NCBI GenBank assembly: GCA_015063685.1 | Contig: SVTR01000030.1 | Span: 1 to 44,689 of the forward strand | Direction: 5' to 3' | Source: Oscillospiraceae bacterium | Lineage (GTDB): Bacteria; Bacillota; Clostridia; Oscillospirales; CAG-272 | DNA length: 44,689 nucleotides | Part shown: positions 1 through 7,163 of the stretch, piece by piece | Layout of the letters: every line of letters begins with the position of its first letter | Position numbering within the stretch: position 1 is the stretch's first letter | Notes under the pieces: generated by a model | Told to the model about the DNA's origin: nothing | The model's database searches: none | Seen by the model: the letters and a program-made list of their open reading frames with translations, nothing else | Position numbers and translations under genes: made by a program

Positions 1-35
1 AATATATTGATAAGCAAAGGCTTTGGGGGAACGGC

Positions 36-60
36 GGGCGAACGCAGTTCGCCCCTACGG
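36..60. repeat. REP-like palindrome ending in CCCCTACGG
   Basis: An 8-bp perfect inverted repeat (GGGCGAAC at 36-43, GTTCGCCC at 47-54) with a 3-nt loop is followed by CTACGG. The terminal nonamer CCCCTACGG recurs at 2143-2151 and, inverted, at 2078-2086, which suggests related dispersed intergenic palindromes. No coding sequence covers it and no T-tract follows, so it is more likely a repeat than a terminator. Confidence 0.55.
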
Positions 61-70
61 GTTCATAGTA

Positions 71-262
71 AGCCCACGCAAACAACAATTTACCTACCCA
101 TCGCGTGATGCAGTAGGCAGAGGATGCTCTACCCCGAGCGATGGCCGCGGGCACTGCCCGCTAAACAACAATTTACCGTTGTAATTCCCATCGCGGGACA
201 CGGTACGCATAGAATGTACTCCCCCGAGCGTTGGCCGCCGGCACTGCCGGCAAACAACCATT
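71..262. repeat. Degenerate tandem repeat of about 83-89 bp
   Basis: The block AAACAACAATTTA starts at 80 and 163, and a variant (AAACAACCATTTG) starts at 252, giving a period of 83-89 bp. Between these anchors two units share a CCCATCGCG start (about 98 and 188), a CCCCGAGCG block (about 133 and 222) and a short self-complementary GC-rich stem (GCGGGCACTGCCCGC in unit one, CCGGCACTGCCGG in unit two) whose paired bases differ between units in a compensatory way. The short reading frames here look non-coding. Confidence 0.6.
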
Positions 263-264
263 TG

Positions 265-297
265 AAAGGGGAGGCCGAAGCCTCCCCGATGTTTTTT
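265..297. terminator. Rho-independent terminator downstream of the phosphohexomutase gene
   Basis: An 8-bp stem (GGGGAGGC 268-275, GCCTCCCC 280-287) closes a tetraloop: UUCG when read on the minus strand, CGAA on the plus strand. An A-tract lies before it and a T-tract after it in both directions (TTTC on minus, T7 at 291-297 on plus). It sits just past the stop of the minus-strand gene at 308 and probably ends that transcript. Confidence 0.75.
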
Positions 298-307
298 TAT
301 GGTGAGA

Positions 308-2023
308 TCAGACGCCCAGGCTCTCCCTGTAAGCCGCCATCTTGGCCACGGTCTCGTCCTTATCCTTGCCGATGAGCATGAAGTAGAACTTGATCTTGGG
401 CTCGGTACCCGAGGGACGGGCGACGATGACGTCACCGTTGTCCAGGGTGAAGGACAGCACGTTGGACTTGGGCAGGTTGGTGGACTCCACGGTGCCGCTG
501 ACGCGGTCCTCGATAGTCTGTGCCTGGTAGTCGCCGAACTTGACCACCTTGCGGCCCGCGATCTCGGCGGGGGCGGGGTTGCGGAGGGCGTTCATCTTCT
601 CGGCCATGCGGGCGGGGCCGTCCAGGCCCTCCATGTAGATCTCCACGTTGGCCTCGTAGCAGTAGCCGTATCTCTCATACAGAGCGTCCAGCGCGTCGGA
701 CAGGGTCATGCCCTTGGCCTTGTAGTAGGCGGTCATCTCGCAGATGAGCATGGCGGCCACCACGGCGTCCTTGTCGCGGGCGTAGGTGCCCTTCAGGTAG
801 CCGTAGCTCTCCTCGAAGCCCAGCACGAAGGTGCCGTAGCCCTTCTTCTCGTAGTCCTTGATGACCTCGCCGATGAACTTGAAGCCGGTCAGCACGTTGT
901 GCATCTTCACATTGTGAGCGGCGCAGATCTTGGCGGCCAGCTCGGTGGTGACGATGGTTTTTACTGCGAAGGGGATCTCGGGCATGGTGTTCGTCTCCTC
1001 ATAGGCGGTGAGGATGTAGTCCATGAGGAGCGCGCCCATCTGGTTGCCCGTGATGGTGGTGAAGGAGCCGTCGGGGGTTCTCGTGACCACGCCCACACGG
1101 TCGGCGTCGGGGTCGGTGGCGACCACAAGGTCAGAACCGACCTCATCCGCGATCTTCATACCGATGTCGAAGACCTCCTTATACTCAGGGTTGGGCTTGG
1201 CCACGGTGGGGAAGTCGCCGCTGATGACCATCTGCTCGTCCACGGTAAAGACGTTCTTGTGGCCGCAACGGCGGAGGATCTCGGGGACGAGACGGTAGCC
1301 CGTTCCGTGGAGGGGGGAGTAGACGATCTTCAGCTCGTCGGCCACGGCCTTGACGGCCTCGGGGTTGACGGCCTGTGCCTGGACGCAAGCCAGATACTTC
1401 TCGTCCATATCAGCCCCCAGCATGACGATCTTACCCGCAGCCAGAGCTTCGTCGAAATCAGCCAGCTTCACGTCCTCAAAGATATCCAGCTTCTGCATGG
1501 TGGCGCTCACCACGTCGGCGTGCTCGGGGGGCAGCTGGGCGCCGTCCTCCCAGTAGGCCTTGTAGCCGTTGTACTGCTTGGGGTTGTGGGAGGCGGTGAT
1601 GTTGATGCCCGCCACACACTTCAGCTCACGGAGAGCGAAGGACAGCTCGGGGGTGGGGCGGAGCTCGTCGAAGAGGTAGGCGGGGATGTCAGCGGCAGCC
1701 AGCACACGGGCGGCGGTCTTGGCGAAGAGCTCGGAGTTGTTGCGGCTGTCGTAGGCGATGGCGACACCGTCGGCGGTGCGGCCCTCTTCGATGATGAGCT
1801 GAGCCAGACCCTGGGTGGCGTAGGCCACGGTATGGATATTCATGGCGTTCATGCCCACCTTCATGGTGCCGCGCAGACCCGCGGTGCCGAAGGAGAGGTA
1901 ATCGGTGAAGCGGAGTTGGATCTCTTTGTCATCGTCCTTGATGGACAGAAGCTCGGCACGCTCGGCGTCGGAGAGCTTGTCGGAGGTGAGCCAGCGGTTG
2001 TAGTTGTCGAGATAGTTTGCCAT
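308..2023 (-). CDS. pgcA: Phosphoglucomutase/phosphomannomutase (alpha-D-phosphohexomutase)
   Basis: This 571-residue cytosolic enzyme should interconvert hexose-6-phosphate and hexose-1-phosphate, feeding UDP-glucose and envelope polysaccharide synthesis. The family hallmarks are all present: the FGTAGLRG motif near residue 45-52, the TASHNP phosphoserine loop with Ser145, the DPDADR metal loop in the middle third, the GFEESYGY sugar-binding loop, and the RPSGTEPKIKFY phosphate-binding loop near the C-terminus. The length matches Bacillus PgcA-type enzymes (about 580). The start is supported by AAAGGA a few bases upstream. Glucose versus mannose preference cannot be read from the sequence, so the symbol is by family resemblance. 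Confidence 0.93.
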   Translation of the reverse strand: MANYLDNYNRWLTSDKLSDAERAELLSIKDDDKEIQLRFTDYLSFGTAGLRGTMKVGMNAMNIHTVAYATQGLAQLIIEEGRTADGVAIAYDSRNNSELFAKTAARVLAAADIPAYLFDELRPTPELSFALRELKCVAGINITASHNPKQYNGYKAYWEDGAQLPPEHADVVSATMQKLDIFEDVKLADFDEALAAGKIVMLGADMDEKYLACVQAQAVNPEAVKAVADELKIVYSPLHGTGYRLVPEILRRCGHKNVFTVDEQMVISGDFPTVAKPNPEYKEVFDIGMKIADEVGSDLVVATDPDADRVGVVTRTPDGSFTTITGNQMGALLMDYILTAYEETNTMPEIPFAVKTIVTTELAAKICAAHNVKMHNVLTGFKFIGEVIKDYEKKGYGTFVLGFEESYGYLKGTYARDKDAVVAAMLICEMTAYYKAKGMTLSDALDALYERYGYCYEANVEIYMEGLDGPARMAEKMNALRNPAPAEIAGRKVVKFGDYQAQTIEDRVSGTVESTNLPKSNVLSFTLDNGDVIVARPSGTEPKIKFYFMLIGKDKDETVAKMAAYRESLGV

Positions 2024-2077
2024 GGTGAGGTTCCTTTCTATGTACGATATTTTGTAAACTGATCTATAGGGGTTCTG

Positions 2078-2151
2078 CCGTAGGGGAGGGGTTTCCCCTC
2101 CCGTATATTCATAGGAGGGCGTTATCGGGAGGGGAGACCCCTCCCCTACGG
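2078..2151. repeat. Long inverted repeat of two 26-bp self-palindromic arms (REP/BIME-like)
   Basis: Arm 2078-2103 and arm 2126-2151 are reverse complements with one mismatch in 26, separated by 22 nt. Each arm is also a small hairpin (GGGAGGGG, a 3-nt loop, CCCCTCCC). Both outer ends are CCGTAGGGG or its complement, the nonamer found at the palindrome near position 50. The element fills the gap between the acetyltransferase stop and the phosphohexomutase start. No T-tract follows on either strand, so it looks like a bacterial interspersed element that could act as an mRNA stabiliser or attenuator. Confidence 0.7.
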
Positions 2152-2156
2152 AATGA

Positions 2157-2690
2157 TCACGCTTTTTGCATCTCTTCCCATTCTTCCCTCAAAATGGAGT
2201 AGCACAGCGTATCACTTCCGTCCCGCGCGTGTCTTCGGAGCCGCCCTTCCGAGGTGAAGCCGCATTTTTCCAACACCCTCACGCAGGCGAGGTTATGGGA
2301 GCGCACCCACGCGGCTATGACCTGGGCGTTCATGTCGGTAAAGCCGTAGTCCAGCATTCTCCGCACGGCCTCAGTGCAAAAGCCCTTGCCTCGATGGGGG
2401 GCGGCGATGGCGAATTCCAGCTCCATATACCCCTCGTAGCGATCCATGCCGCCGAGACTGATGGATCCGATAAGGGCATGGGTGGTGGCCTCGGTGATCA
2501 CCTTGAAGCCGTCCGAGACAGCCCACTGTCGGATGGCTTCCCGGCATTCGGAGAGCGAGGGGAAGGTGTGGAGGCCGCTGTTTTGGTGGAGCGGGTCGAG
2601 GCACATTTCATAGAGAGCTTGGGCGTCGGACTCATGCGGAGCCCGTAGGATGATACTCCGTGATCCCATTGCGTTTTCAGGACGGATCAC
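2157..2690 (-). CDS. GNAT-family N-acetyltransferase (RimJ/RimL type)
   Basis: This 177-residue protein is a GCN5-related acetyltransferase that transfers acetyl from acetyl-CoA to an amine. It has the acetyl-CoA loop RGKGFCTEAVRRML in the middle and the RimJ/RimL C-terminal pattern N-x3-C-x-R-V-L-E-K-C-G-F followed by EGRLRR. The GTG start at 2690 overlaps the rhamnosidase stop by 4 bases (GTGA), a classic coupling arrangement. An internal ATG at codon 8 is an alternative start. The substrate is unknown: RimJ/RimL relatives acetylate ribosomal protein N-termini, but many act on small molecules. Confidence 0.88.
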   Translation of the reverse strand: MIRPENAMGSRSIILRAPHESDAQALYEMCLDPLHQNSGLHTFPSLSECREAIRQWAVSDGFKVITEATTHALIGSISLGGMDRYEGYMELEFAIAAPHRGKGFCTEAVRRMLDYGFTDMNAQVIAAWVRSHNLACVRVLEKCGFTSEGRLRRHARDGSDTLCYSILREEWEEMQKA

Positions 2691-5221
2691 GCCTCCAGCT
2701 CCTTCTCAAACACGTGATACCCCGCCCCCACGGTAGTCACCTTGCCGTCGAAATCCACGTCAGCCGTGACACCGAAGGGAGTCTGGACAAACAGGTAGAG
2801 CTTGCCGTAGCGTTTCGACCACCGCACCGAGATCTCCCCCATGACGGTATCCACCACGGCGTGGCAGGAGGTGAGCTTCTCGGGGAAGTAGGGCTTGATG
2901 GACACGCGGCTAAAGCCCGGCTCGGTGGGGATGATACCGCCCAGGTAGGCGTAGAACCAGTAGCCGACCGCGCCGTACATGGGATGGTTGTGGGAGTTCA
3001 TGCCGGGGTTCTTCTTCATCTCGAAGCGCTCCCAGATGGTGGTGGCCTCGTTCTGGAACATATAGCCGAAGGAGGGGTACTCGTCGGAGGTGATGACCTT
3101 CCACGCGTCCTCGATGTAGCCGTGCTTGGTCAGCATATCCATGAGGTAGCGGGTGTTGAGGTTGCCCGTGGTGAACTTGTAGTTCTTCTCCACCAAGTCG
3201 TTTCGCATGACCTCGGCGGCCTTTTGCTCATACTCTGCGGGCAGGATCCCCAGCCACAGGGCGAAGGCCTGACAGCCCATGGAGCCGGTAGCCACCTTGC
3301 CCGTCTCGGGATCAAACCACTTGTCCAGGAAGGCCTTTCTCACGTATTCGGCACGCTCGGTATACTTGGCCTCGGCCTCAGAACGACCCGTGCGGCGGGC
3401 GAAATCGGCCAGAAGCTTGCAGTTGTAGTAGGAGTAGCCCGTGGACATGACCACGCCGGGGGTCACCGCGCTGGGTGCGCCCTCGTCGCTGAGGCAGGCG
3501 TAGGCGGGAGCCGCCCAGTCGCCGTAGTAGGAGTAATCCACGGTGCCGTCGGGACTGCGGGACAGGAGGAAGTCCTCCCAGGCGGCCATGCCGTCGAAGA
3601 ATTCATCCACGGCACCCAGCTCACCGTAGTGCATGAGAGCCTCCTTGGCGGCCACCAGGTAGGAGGAGCAGACGGGATCGGCGGGGAGTCCGCCGTAGAT
3701 GAAGGGAGCACAGCAGGTGAACTGTCCCTCGGCGCGCTGCTCGTTCTTGATGTCCTGGAGGATCTTGGGGAAGATGCGGGAGGCATCGAAGTTGTAGGGG
3801 GTTTCCTCAAAGCGCACGGTAGCGTCGTTCATCCATGCCATGCGCTCGTCTCGCTGGGGGCAGTCGGTCAGTATCGAGTGCATATTGTCCCGCTCGGTCA
3901 TGACCAGAGCTTCCTGAATGGCGTTGACCATGGGAGAGCCGCAGGTGAAGGAGGAATTGTTTTCCAGATCGGTGTGGATGAGGAGGGCGTAAATGTCGTT
4001 CTTTTCCAGACGGTCAAGACCCGTGATCTGGCAATAGCGGAAACCATGATAGGTGAATTGGGGTTCCCAAAGCGCCACGTCCCGTCCGTCACCTGTGGCG
4101 ATATAGGTGTCGGTCTGCTTGGCACCGCGCAAAACATCGGTGTAGACGGTACCGTCCTCGTTCAACTCTTCGGTGTGAACCATGGTAATGGCTTGGCCTG
4201 CCTTCATTCCCTTGGGCAGGCAGAGATTGACAACGCCCGCGATGTTCTGCCCGAAGTCTACCACAAACACACCGGGCTTGGGGCTTACGATCTCCTTAGG
4301 AAGAAATTCGCACATATGCTTGATGGGCTGAAGGATCATGGGACGCATCTCTCCGCCGGGGGCGACGGTAGCCTTGACGGCGATCTTCTCGCACTCGTCA
4401 AAGTCCTTGTTCAGCGCGGCATCAAAGGTCTCGCCGTTGAAGATGGAGGCGGTGCGGGGATCGAGGGCGCATTCCCACGAGGTATCGGTGGAAATGTCCT
4501 CGGTGGTGCCGTCCTCGTAGGTGATATGGAGGTAAGCCCACAGGATGCTGTCGCCGTAGAACTGAATCTTGCGCGCACCCAGCATTTGCCACATGAAGTC
4601 GGTGCCGTTCTTGCGCCAGCCGGGGGCGACCTTGATCTCCAGGCGGTTTTCGCCGTTATTCAGCTTTACCTTAGGAGCGACTTTATAGTAGCAGGTTTTC
4701 GTATAGTTGGCGTGGGCGGGATCCAGGCGGTGCTGATTGAGGGGACGGTCATTGACTGTAGCCTGATGGTAGCCCAGACCGCAATAGTACAACACCGCAT
4801 CCCTCACAGGCTTGCCCACGGTGAACTTCTTGACGAACCGCAATACCCGCTCGCCCTGATCCTCCAGGGAGGTGATCCACTCCCCGGGGAAAGAGTCGAG
4901 GCAACCGTTGAACAGGGTCACAGAGTAGGGTTCGGTTACCTCCGTAGCGGATTCTGCGGTCACGGTGATCTCGGCGTAAGTCCCTGCGGGGAAGGTAAAG
5001 CCGTCCAGCAGAGCAGATTGGCGATCAGTTTCCACACGGCCGCTGTCAAAGACGGTCTCGCCGCCGATCTCCACGGTAAGGGTGTAGGCGACCTGCTTAT
5101 CATCGGGATTGCCGCCGCCTACTGCCCAGGAGAGAACGGGGGTAGCGTGGCTTTCGGAAAATTCGCATATGGGGGAGAGGACGGGGGTGCCGTCCAAATA
5201 TACGCGCTTGATATAGATCAT
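2687..5221 (-). CDS. Alpha-L-rhamnosidase, glycoside hydrolase family 78
   Basis: This 844-residue enzyme should release terminal alpha-L-rhamnose from plant glycosides or rhamnose polysaccharides. The N-terminal 100 residues form the beta-sandwich usual in this family. A central jelly-roll segment follows, then the (alpha/alpha)6 catalytic barrel, marked by DCPQRDERMAW with the general-acid region, and a C-terminal beta-domain. In the catalytic motif the usual GDA after the Trp is NDA. No signal peptide is seen, so it is probably cytoplasmic and acts on imported oligosaccharides. The start at 5221 is preferred because GAAAGGA lies 9 nt upstream; an in-frame GTG at 5260 lacks a site. It is transcribed divergently from the DUF4838 gene. 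Confidence 0.9.
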   Translation of the reverse strand: MIYIKRVYLDGTPVLSPICEFSESHATPVLSWAVGGGNPDDKQVAYTLTVEIGGETVFDSGRVETDRQSALLDGFTFPAGTYAEITVTAESATEVTEPYSVTLFNGCLDSFPGEWITSLEDQGERVLRFVKKFTVGKPVRDAVLYYCGLGYHQATVNDRPLNQHRLDPAHANYTKTCYYKVAPKVKLNNGENRLEIKVAPGWRKNGTDFMWQMLGARKIQFYGDSILWAYLHITYEDGTTEDISTDTSWECALDPRTASIFNGETFDAALNKDFDECEKIAVKATVAPGGEMRPMILQPIKHMCEFLPKEIVSPKPGVFVVDFGQNIAGVVNLCLPKGMKAGQAITMVHTEELNEDGTVYTDVLRGAKQTDTYIATGDGRDVALWEPQFTYHGFRYCQITGLDRLEKNDIYALLIHTDLENNSSFTCGSPMVNAIQEALVMTERDNMHSILTDCPQRDERMAWMNDATVRFEETPYNFDASRIFPKILQDIKNEQRAEGQFTCCAPFIYGGLPADPVCSSYLVAAKEALMHYGELGAVDEFFDGMAAWEDFLLSRSPDGTVDYSYYGDWAAPAYACLSDEGAPSAVTPGVVMSTGYSYYNCKLLADFARRTGRSEAEAKYTERAEYVRKAFLDKWFDPETGKVATGSMGCQAFALWLGILPAEYEQKAAEVMRNDLVEKNYKFTTGNLNTRYLMDMLTKHGYIEDAWKVITSDEYPSFGYMFQNEATTIWERFEMKKNPGMNSHNHPMYGAVGYWFYAYLGGIIPTEPGFSRVSIKPYFPEKLTSCHAVVDTVMGEISVRWSKRYGKLYLFVQTPFGVTADVDFDGKVTTVGAGYHVFEKELEA

Positions 5222-5264
5222 ATTTTGCATCCTTTCGGGTAAATTTTCATAATATACCACTTAT

Positions 5265-5293
5265 ATCATATCACTCTTTTGGTCAAAAGTCAA
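5265..5293 (-). promoter_or_regulatory. Sigma-A promoter for the rhamnosidase-acetyltransferase unit
   Basis: On the minus strand TTGACT (5293-5288) and TATGAT (5270-5265) are separated by exactly 17 bp. The promoter lies 44 bp upstream of the rhamnosidase start and about 60 bp from the divergent promoter, so one regulator bound between them could control both units. Confidence 0.75.
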
Positions 5294-5355
5294 GAGAAAC
5301 CCGCCGGCGGAACGAGATTTTTTCGACAATTTGCACTTAAATCCCTCGCGGGGGA

Positions 5356-5384
5356 TTGACTTTTTGAGGGAAATTAGATATAAT
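5356..5384 (+). promoter_or_regulatory. Sigma-A promoter for the DUF4838 gene
   Basis: TTGACT at 5356-5361 and TATAAT at 5379-5384 have a 17-bp spacer. The start codon is 44 bp downstream of the -10 box. The preceding bases contain a short inverted repeat (ATCCCTCGCGGGGGAT, 5341-5356) that touches the -35 box and could be an operator. Confidence 0.8.
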
Positions 5385-5427
5385 ACAATAGAATAGCTAT
5401 CTTTATCCCCCGAAAGGAGAGAATCAT

Positions 5428-7122
5428 ATGAAGCTGACCGTTACAATCCCCACTACCCCCGGTGCCGCTATCCGCAACGCTGCCGAGGAGCTGAGTAAAT
5501 ATCTGACCGCCATGTGCGGTGATGATGTCCCCGTGATCGAGTCTCCCGCTGCCGTCGATGAGGGCTTTGTGCTGGCGCTTGACAAGAGCCTTGCACCCGA
5601 CGCCCTGTCGGTGTCTGTGAAGGATGGCCTTGTGACTTTGCGGGGCGGTAACGGCCGAGGTGTGCTTTATGCCGCATACCGTCTGCTGGAACATCTGGGT
5701 TGCCGATTTTATGCTGAGGATACCGAGGTCATCCCCGTCATGTCCGCGGAGGATATGACAGAAAAGCTGTCCGATGGACTCTGCATCAGTGAAGCCTCTC
5801 CCTTTGAATTCCGTGATCTGTATTGGACTTGTACATATCGCCCTGATATGGCGGTCAAGCTCCGCATCAACGCGGGTATGGCGGGGAAGGGCACCCACAA
5901 GCGGGATATCCCTGCCCCTTGGGGCGGCGATATCGGTTACGCCGGTCCTCATTTCGTCCACACCTTTGAAAAGCTGATTCCCGCCGAAGAATATTTCGAA
6001 GATCACCCCGAATACTTCTCCATGATCGACGGAGAGCGCACCTGCAAGCACCTCTATTCCCAGCTCTGCCTGTCCAACCCCGAGGTGCTGGAGATCGTGA
6101 TCGACCGTGTGAAGGGCTGGCTTCGTGACAATCCCGACGCGCAGATCGTGTCTGTCTCTCAGAACGATAGCTTCGTGATCAATTCCTACTGCACCTGCCC
6201 CGCCTGTGCCGCCGTGGATGCGGAGGAGGGGGCTCCTTCGGGCTCGCTGATCCGCTTTGTCAACAAGGTGGCCGAGGCCGTGGAGCACGATTTCCCCTAT
6301 GTGGCCGTGGACACCCTGGCCTATCAGTATTCCACTACACCGCCGAGGCTGACTAAGCCCCGTCACAACGTCATGGTGCGGATGTGTACCGGCGGTTGCT
6401 CCTCTCATCCCATTGAGTCCTGTGAGAGAAACGCGGGCACCAAGGCCTGCATCGAGGGCTGGAGCAAGATCTGCGACCGCCTGTATATCTGGGACTATAC
6501 CACCGATTTCGCCCAGTATCTGGTGCCCTATCCCAACCTGAACACCCTGCAGCTCAACGCGCAGTTCTTTAAGCACCACAACGTCAAGGGTGTGTTTGAG
6601 CAGGGCAACTATACGGAAGGCAAGAGCGGCGAGTTCGGAGAACTGAGAGCCTATATGCTGGCCAAGCTTTTGTGGAACCCTGACGAGACTCCCGACGTGG
6701 AGGGATTTATGGAAGCCTATTACGGCGGCGGCGCGCCTTACGTTCAGCAGTATCTTAACTATATCCACAGCAAGGTGAAGGACGTTCACTTCAACCTGGT
6801 CGTCTCCGCCGCAAATCTGTGGAACAGCCTGATTCCCGACGAGGATATCCCCATGCTGGACGGCTTGTGGGCCAAAGCCTACGCGGCCGCCAGAAGCGGC
6901 GGCAAGACTGCCAAGGGATACGGCATCTCCCCCGAGCTGGCCGCTGAGCACGTAGAACGCTCAGGCTTGTGTCATCGCTGGTTCAAGCTGGACGGCAAAC
7001 GGGGTGAATTTTCCTATCCCGCCCAATTTGATATGCTGGCTCACAGCTTTTACGCTGATTGCAACCGCCTGGGCGTGAGCAGACTCAGCGAGGGTGCTAA
7101 CGTACCGTGGGTATCTATCTGA
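5428..7122 (+). CDS. DUF4838-domain protein, probable carbohydrate-active enzyme
   Basis: This 564-residue protein matches DUF4838 proteins of gut bacteria. Residues 1-110 form an alpha/beta N-terminal domain like that preceding family 67/115 alpha-glucuronidases (RGVLYAAYRLLEHLGCRFYA). The body carries SVSQNDSF, a C-x-C-x2-C cluster near residue 253, MVRMCTGGCSSHP and RLYIWDYTTDF, consistent with a TIM barrel; a helical tail follows. No signal peptide is seen. AAAGGAGAG lies 8 nt before the ATG. Divergence from a rhamnosidase gene suggests a shared role in breaking down a plant or host glycan. The reaction is not established for the family and the carbohydrate role is inference. Confidence 0.8.
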   Translation: MKLTVTIPTTPGAAIRNAAEELSKYLTAMCGDDVPVIESPAAVDEGFVLALDKSLAPDALSVSVKDGLVTLRGGNGRGVLYAAYRLLEHLGCRFYAEDTEVIPVMSAEDMTEKLSDGLCISEASPFEFRDLYWTCTYRPDMAVKLRINAGMAGKGTHKRDIPAPWGGDIGYAGPHFVHTFEKLIPAEEYFEDHPEYFSMIDGERTCKHLYSQLCLSNPEVLEIVIDRVKGWLRDNPDAQIVSVSQNDSFVINSYCTCPACAAVDAEEGAPSGSLIRFVNKVAEAVEHDFPYVAVDTLAYQYSTTPPRLTKPRHNVMVRMCTGGCSSHPIESCERNAGTKACIEGWSKICDRLYIWDYTTDFAQYLVPYPNLNTLQLNAQFFKHHNVKGVFEQGNYTEGKSGEFGELRAYMLAKLLWNPDETPDVEGFMEAYYGGGAPYVQQYLNYIHSKVKDVHFNLVVSAANLWNSLIPDEDIPMLDGLWAKAYAAARSGGKTAKGYGISPELAAEHVERSGLCHRWFKLDGKRGEFSYPAQFDMLAHSFYADCNRLGVSRLSEGANVPWVSI

Positions 7123-7163
7123 AAATATCGCAAGTGATTTGATGTGAGAAAGGAGGTCATGGC

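Noticed and set aside
36..60. Palindrome as a transcription terminator
   Set aside because: There is no T-run on either strand, and the shared nonamer with other intergenic palindromes fits a dispersed repeat better.
299..2062. Long open frame of 587 codons opposite the phosphohexomutase
   Set aside because: The minus strand encodes a complete well-conserved enzyme. The plus frame is Val/Gly/His-rich, low in complexity and has no ribosome site; it is an antisense shadow caused by codon bias.
2660..5242. 860-codon plus-strand frame opposite the rhamnosidase
   Set aside because: Same shadow pattern (repetitive Gly/Val/His composition), no ribosome site and no family motif.
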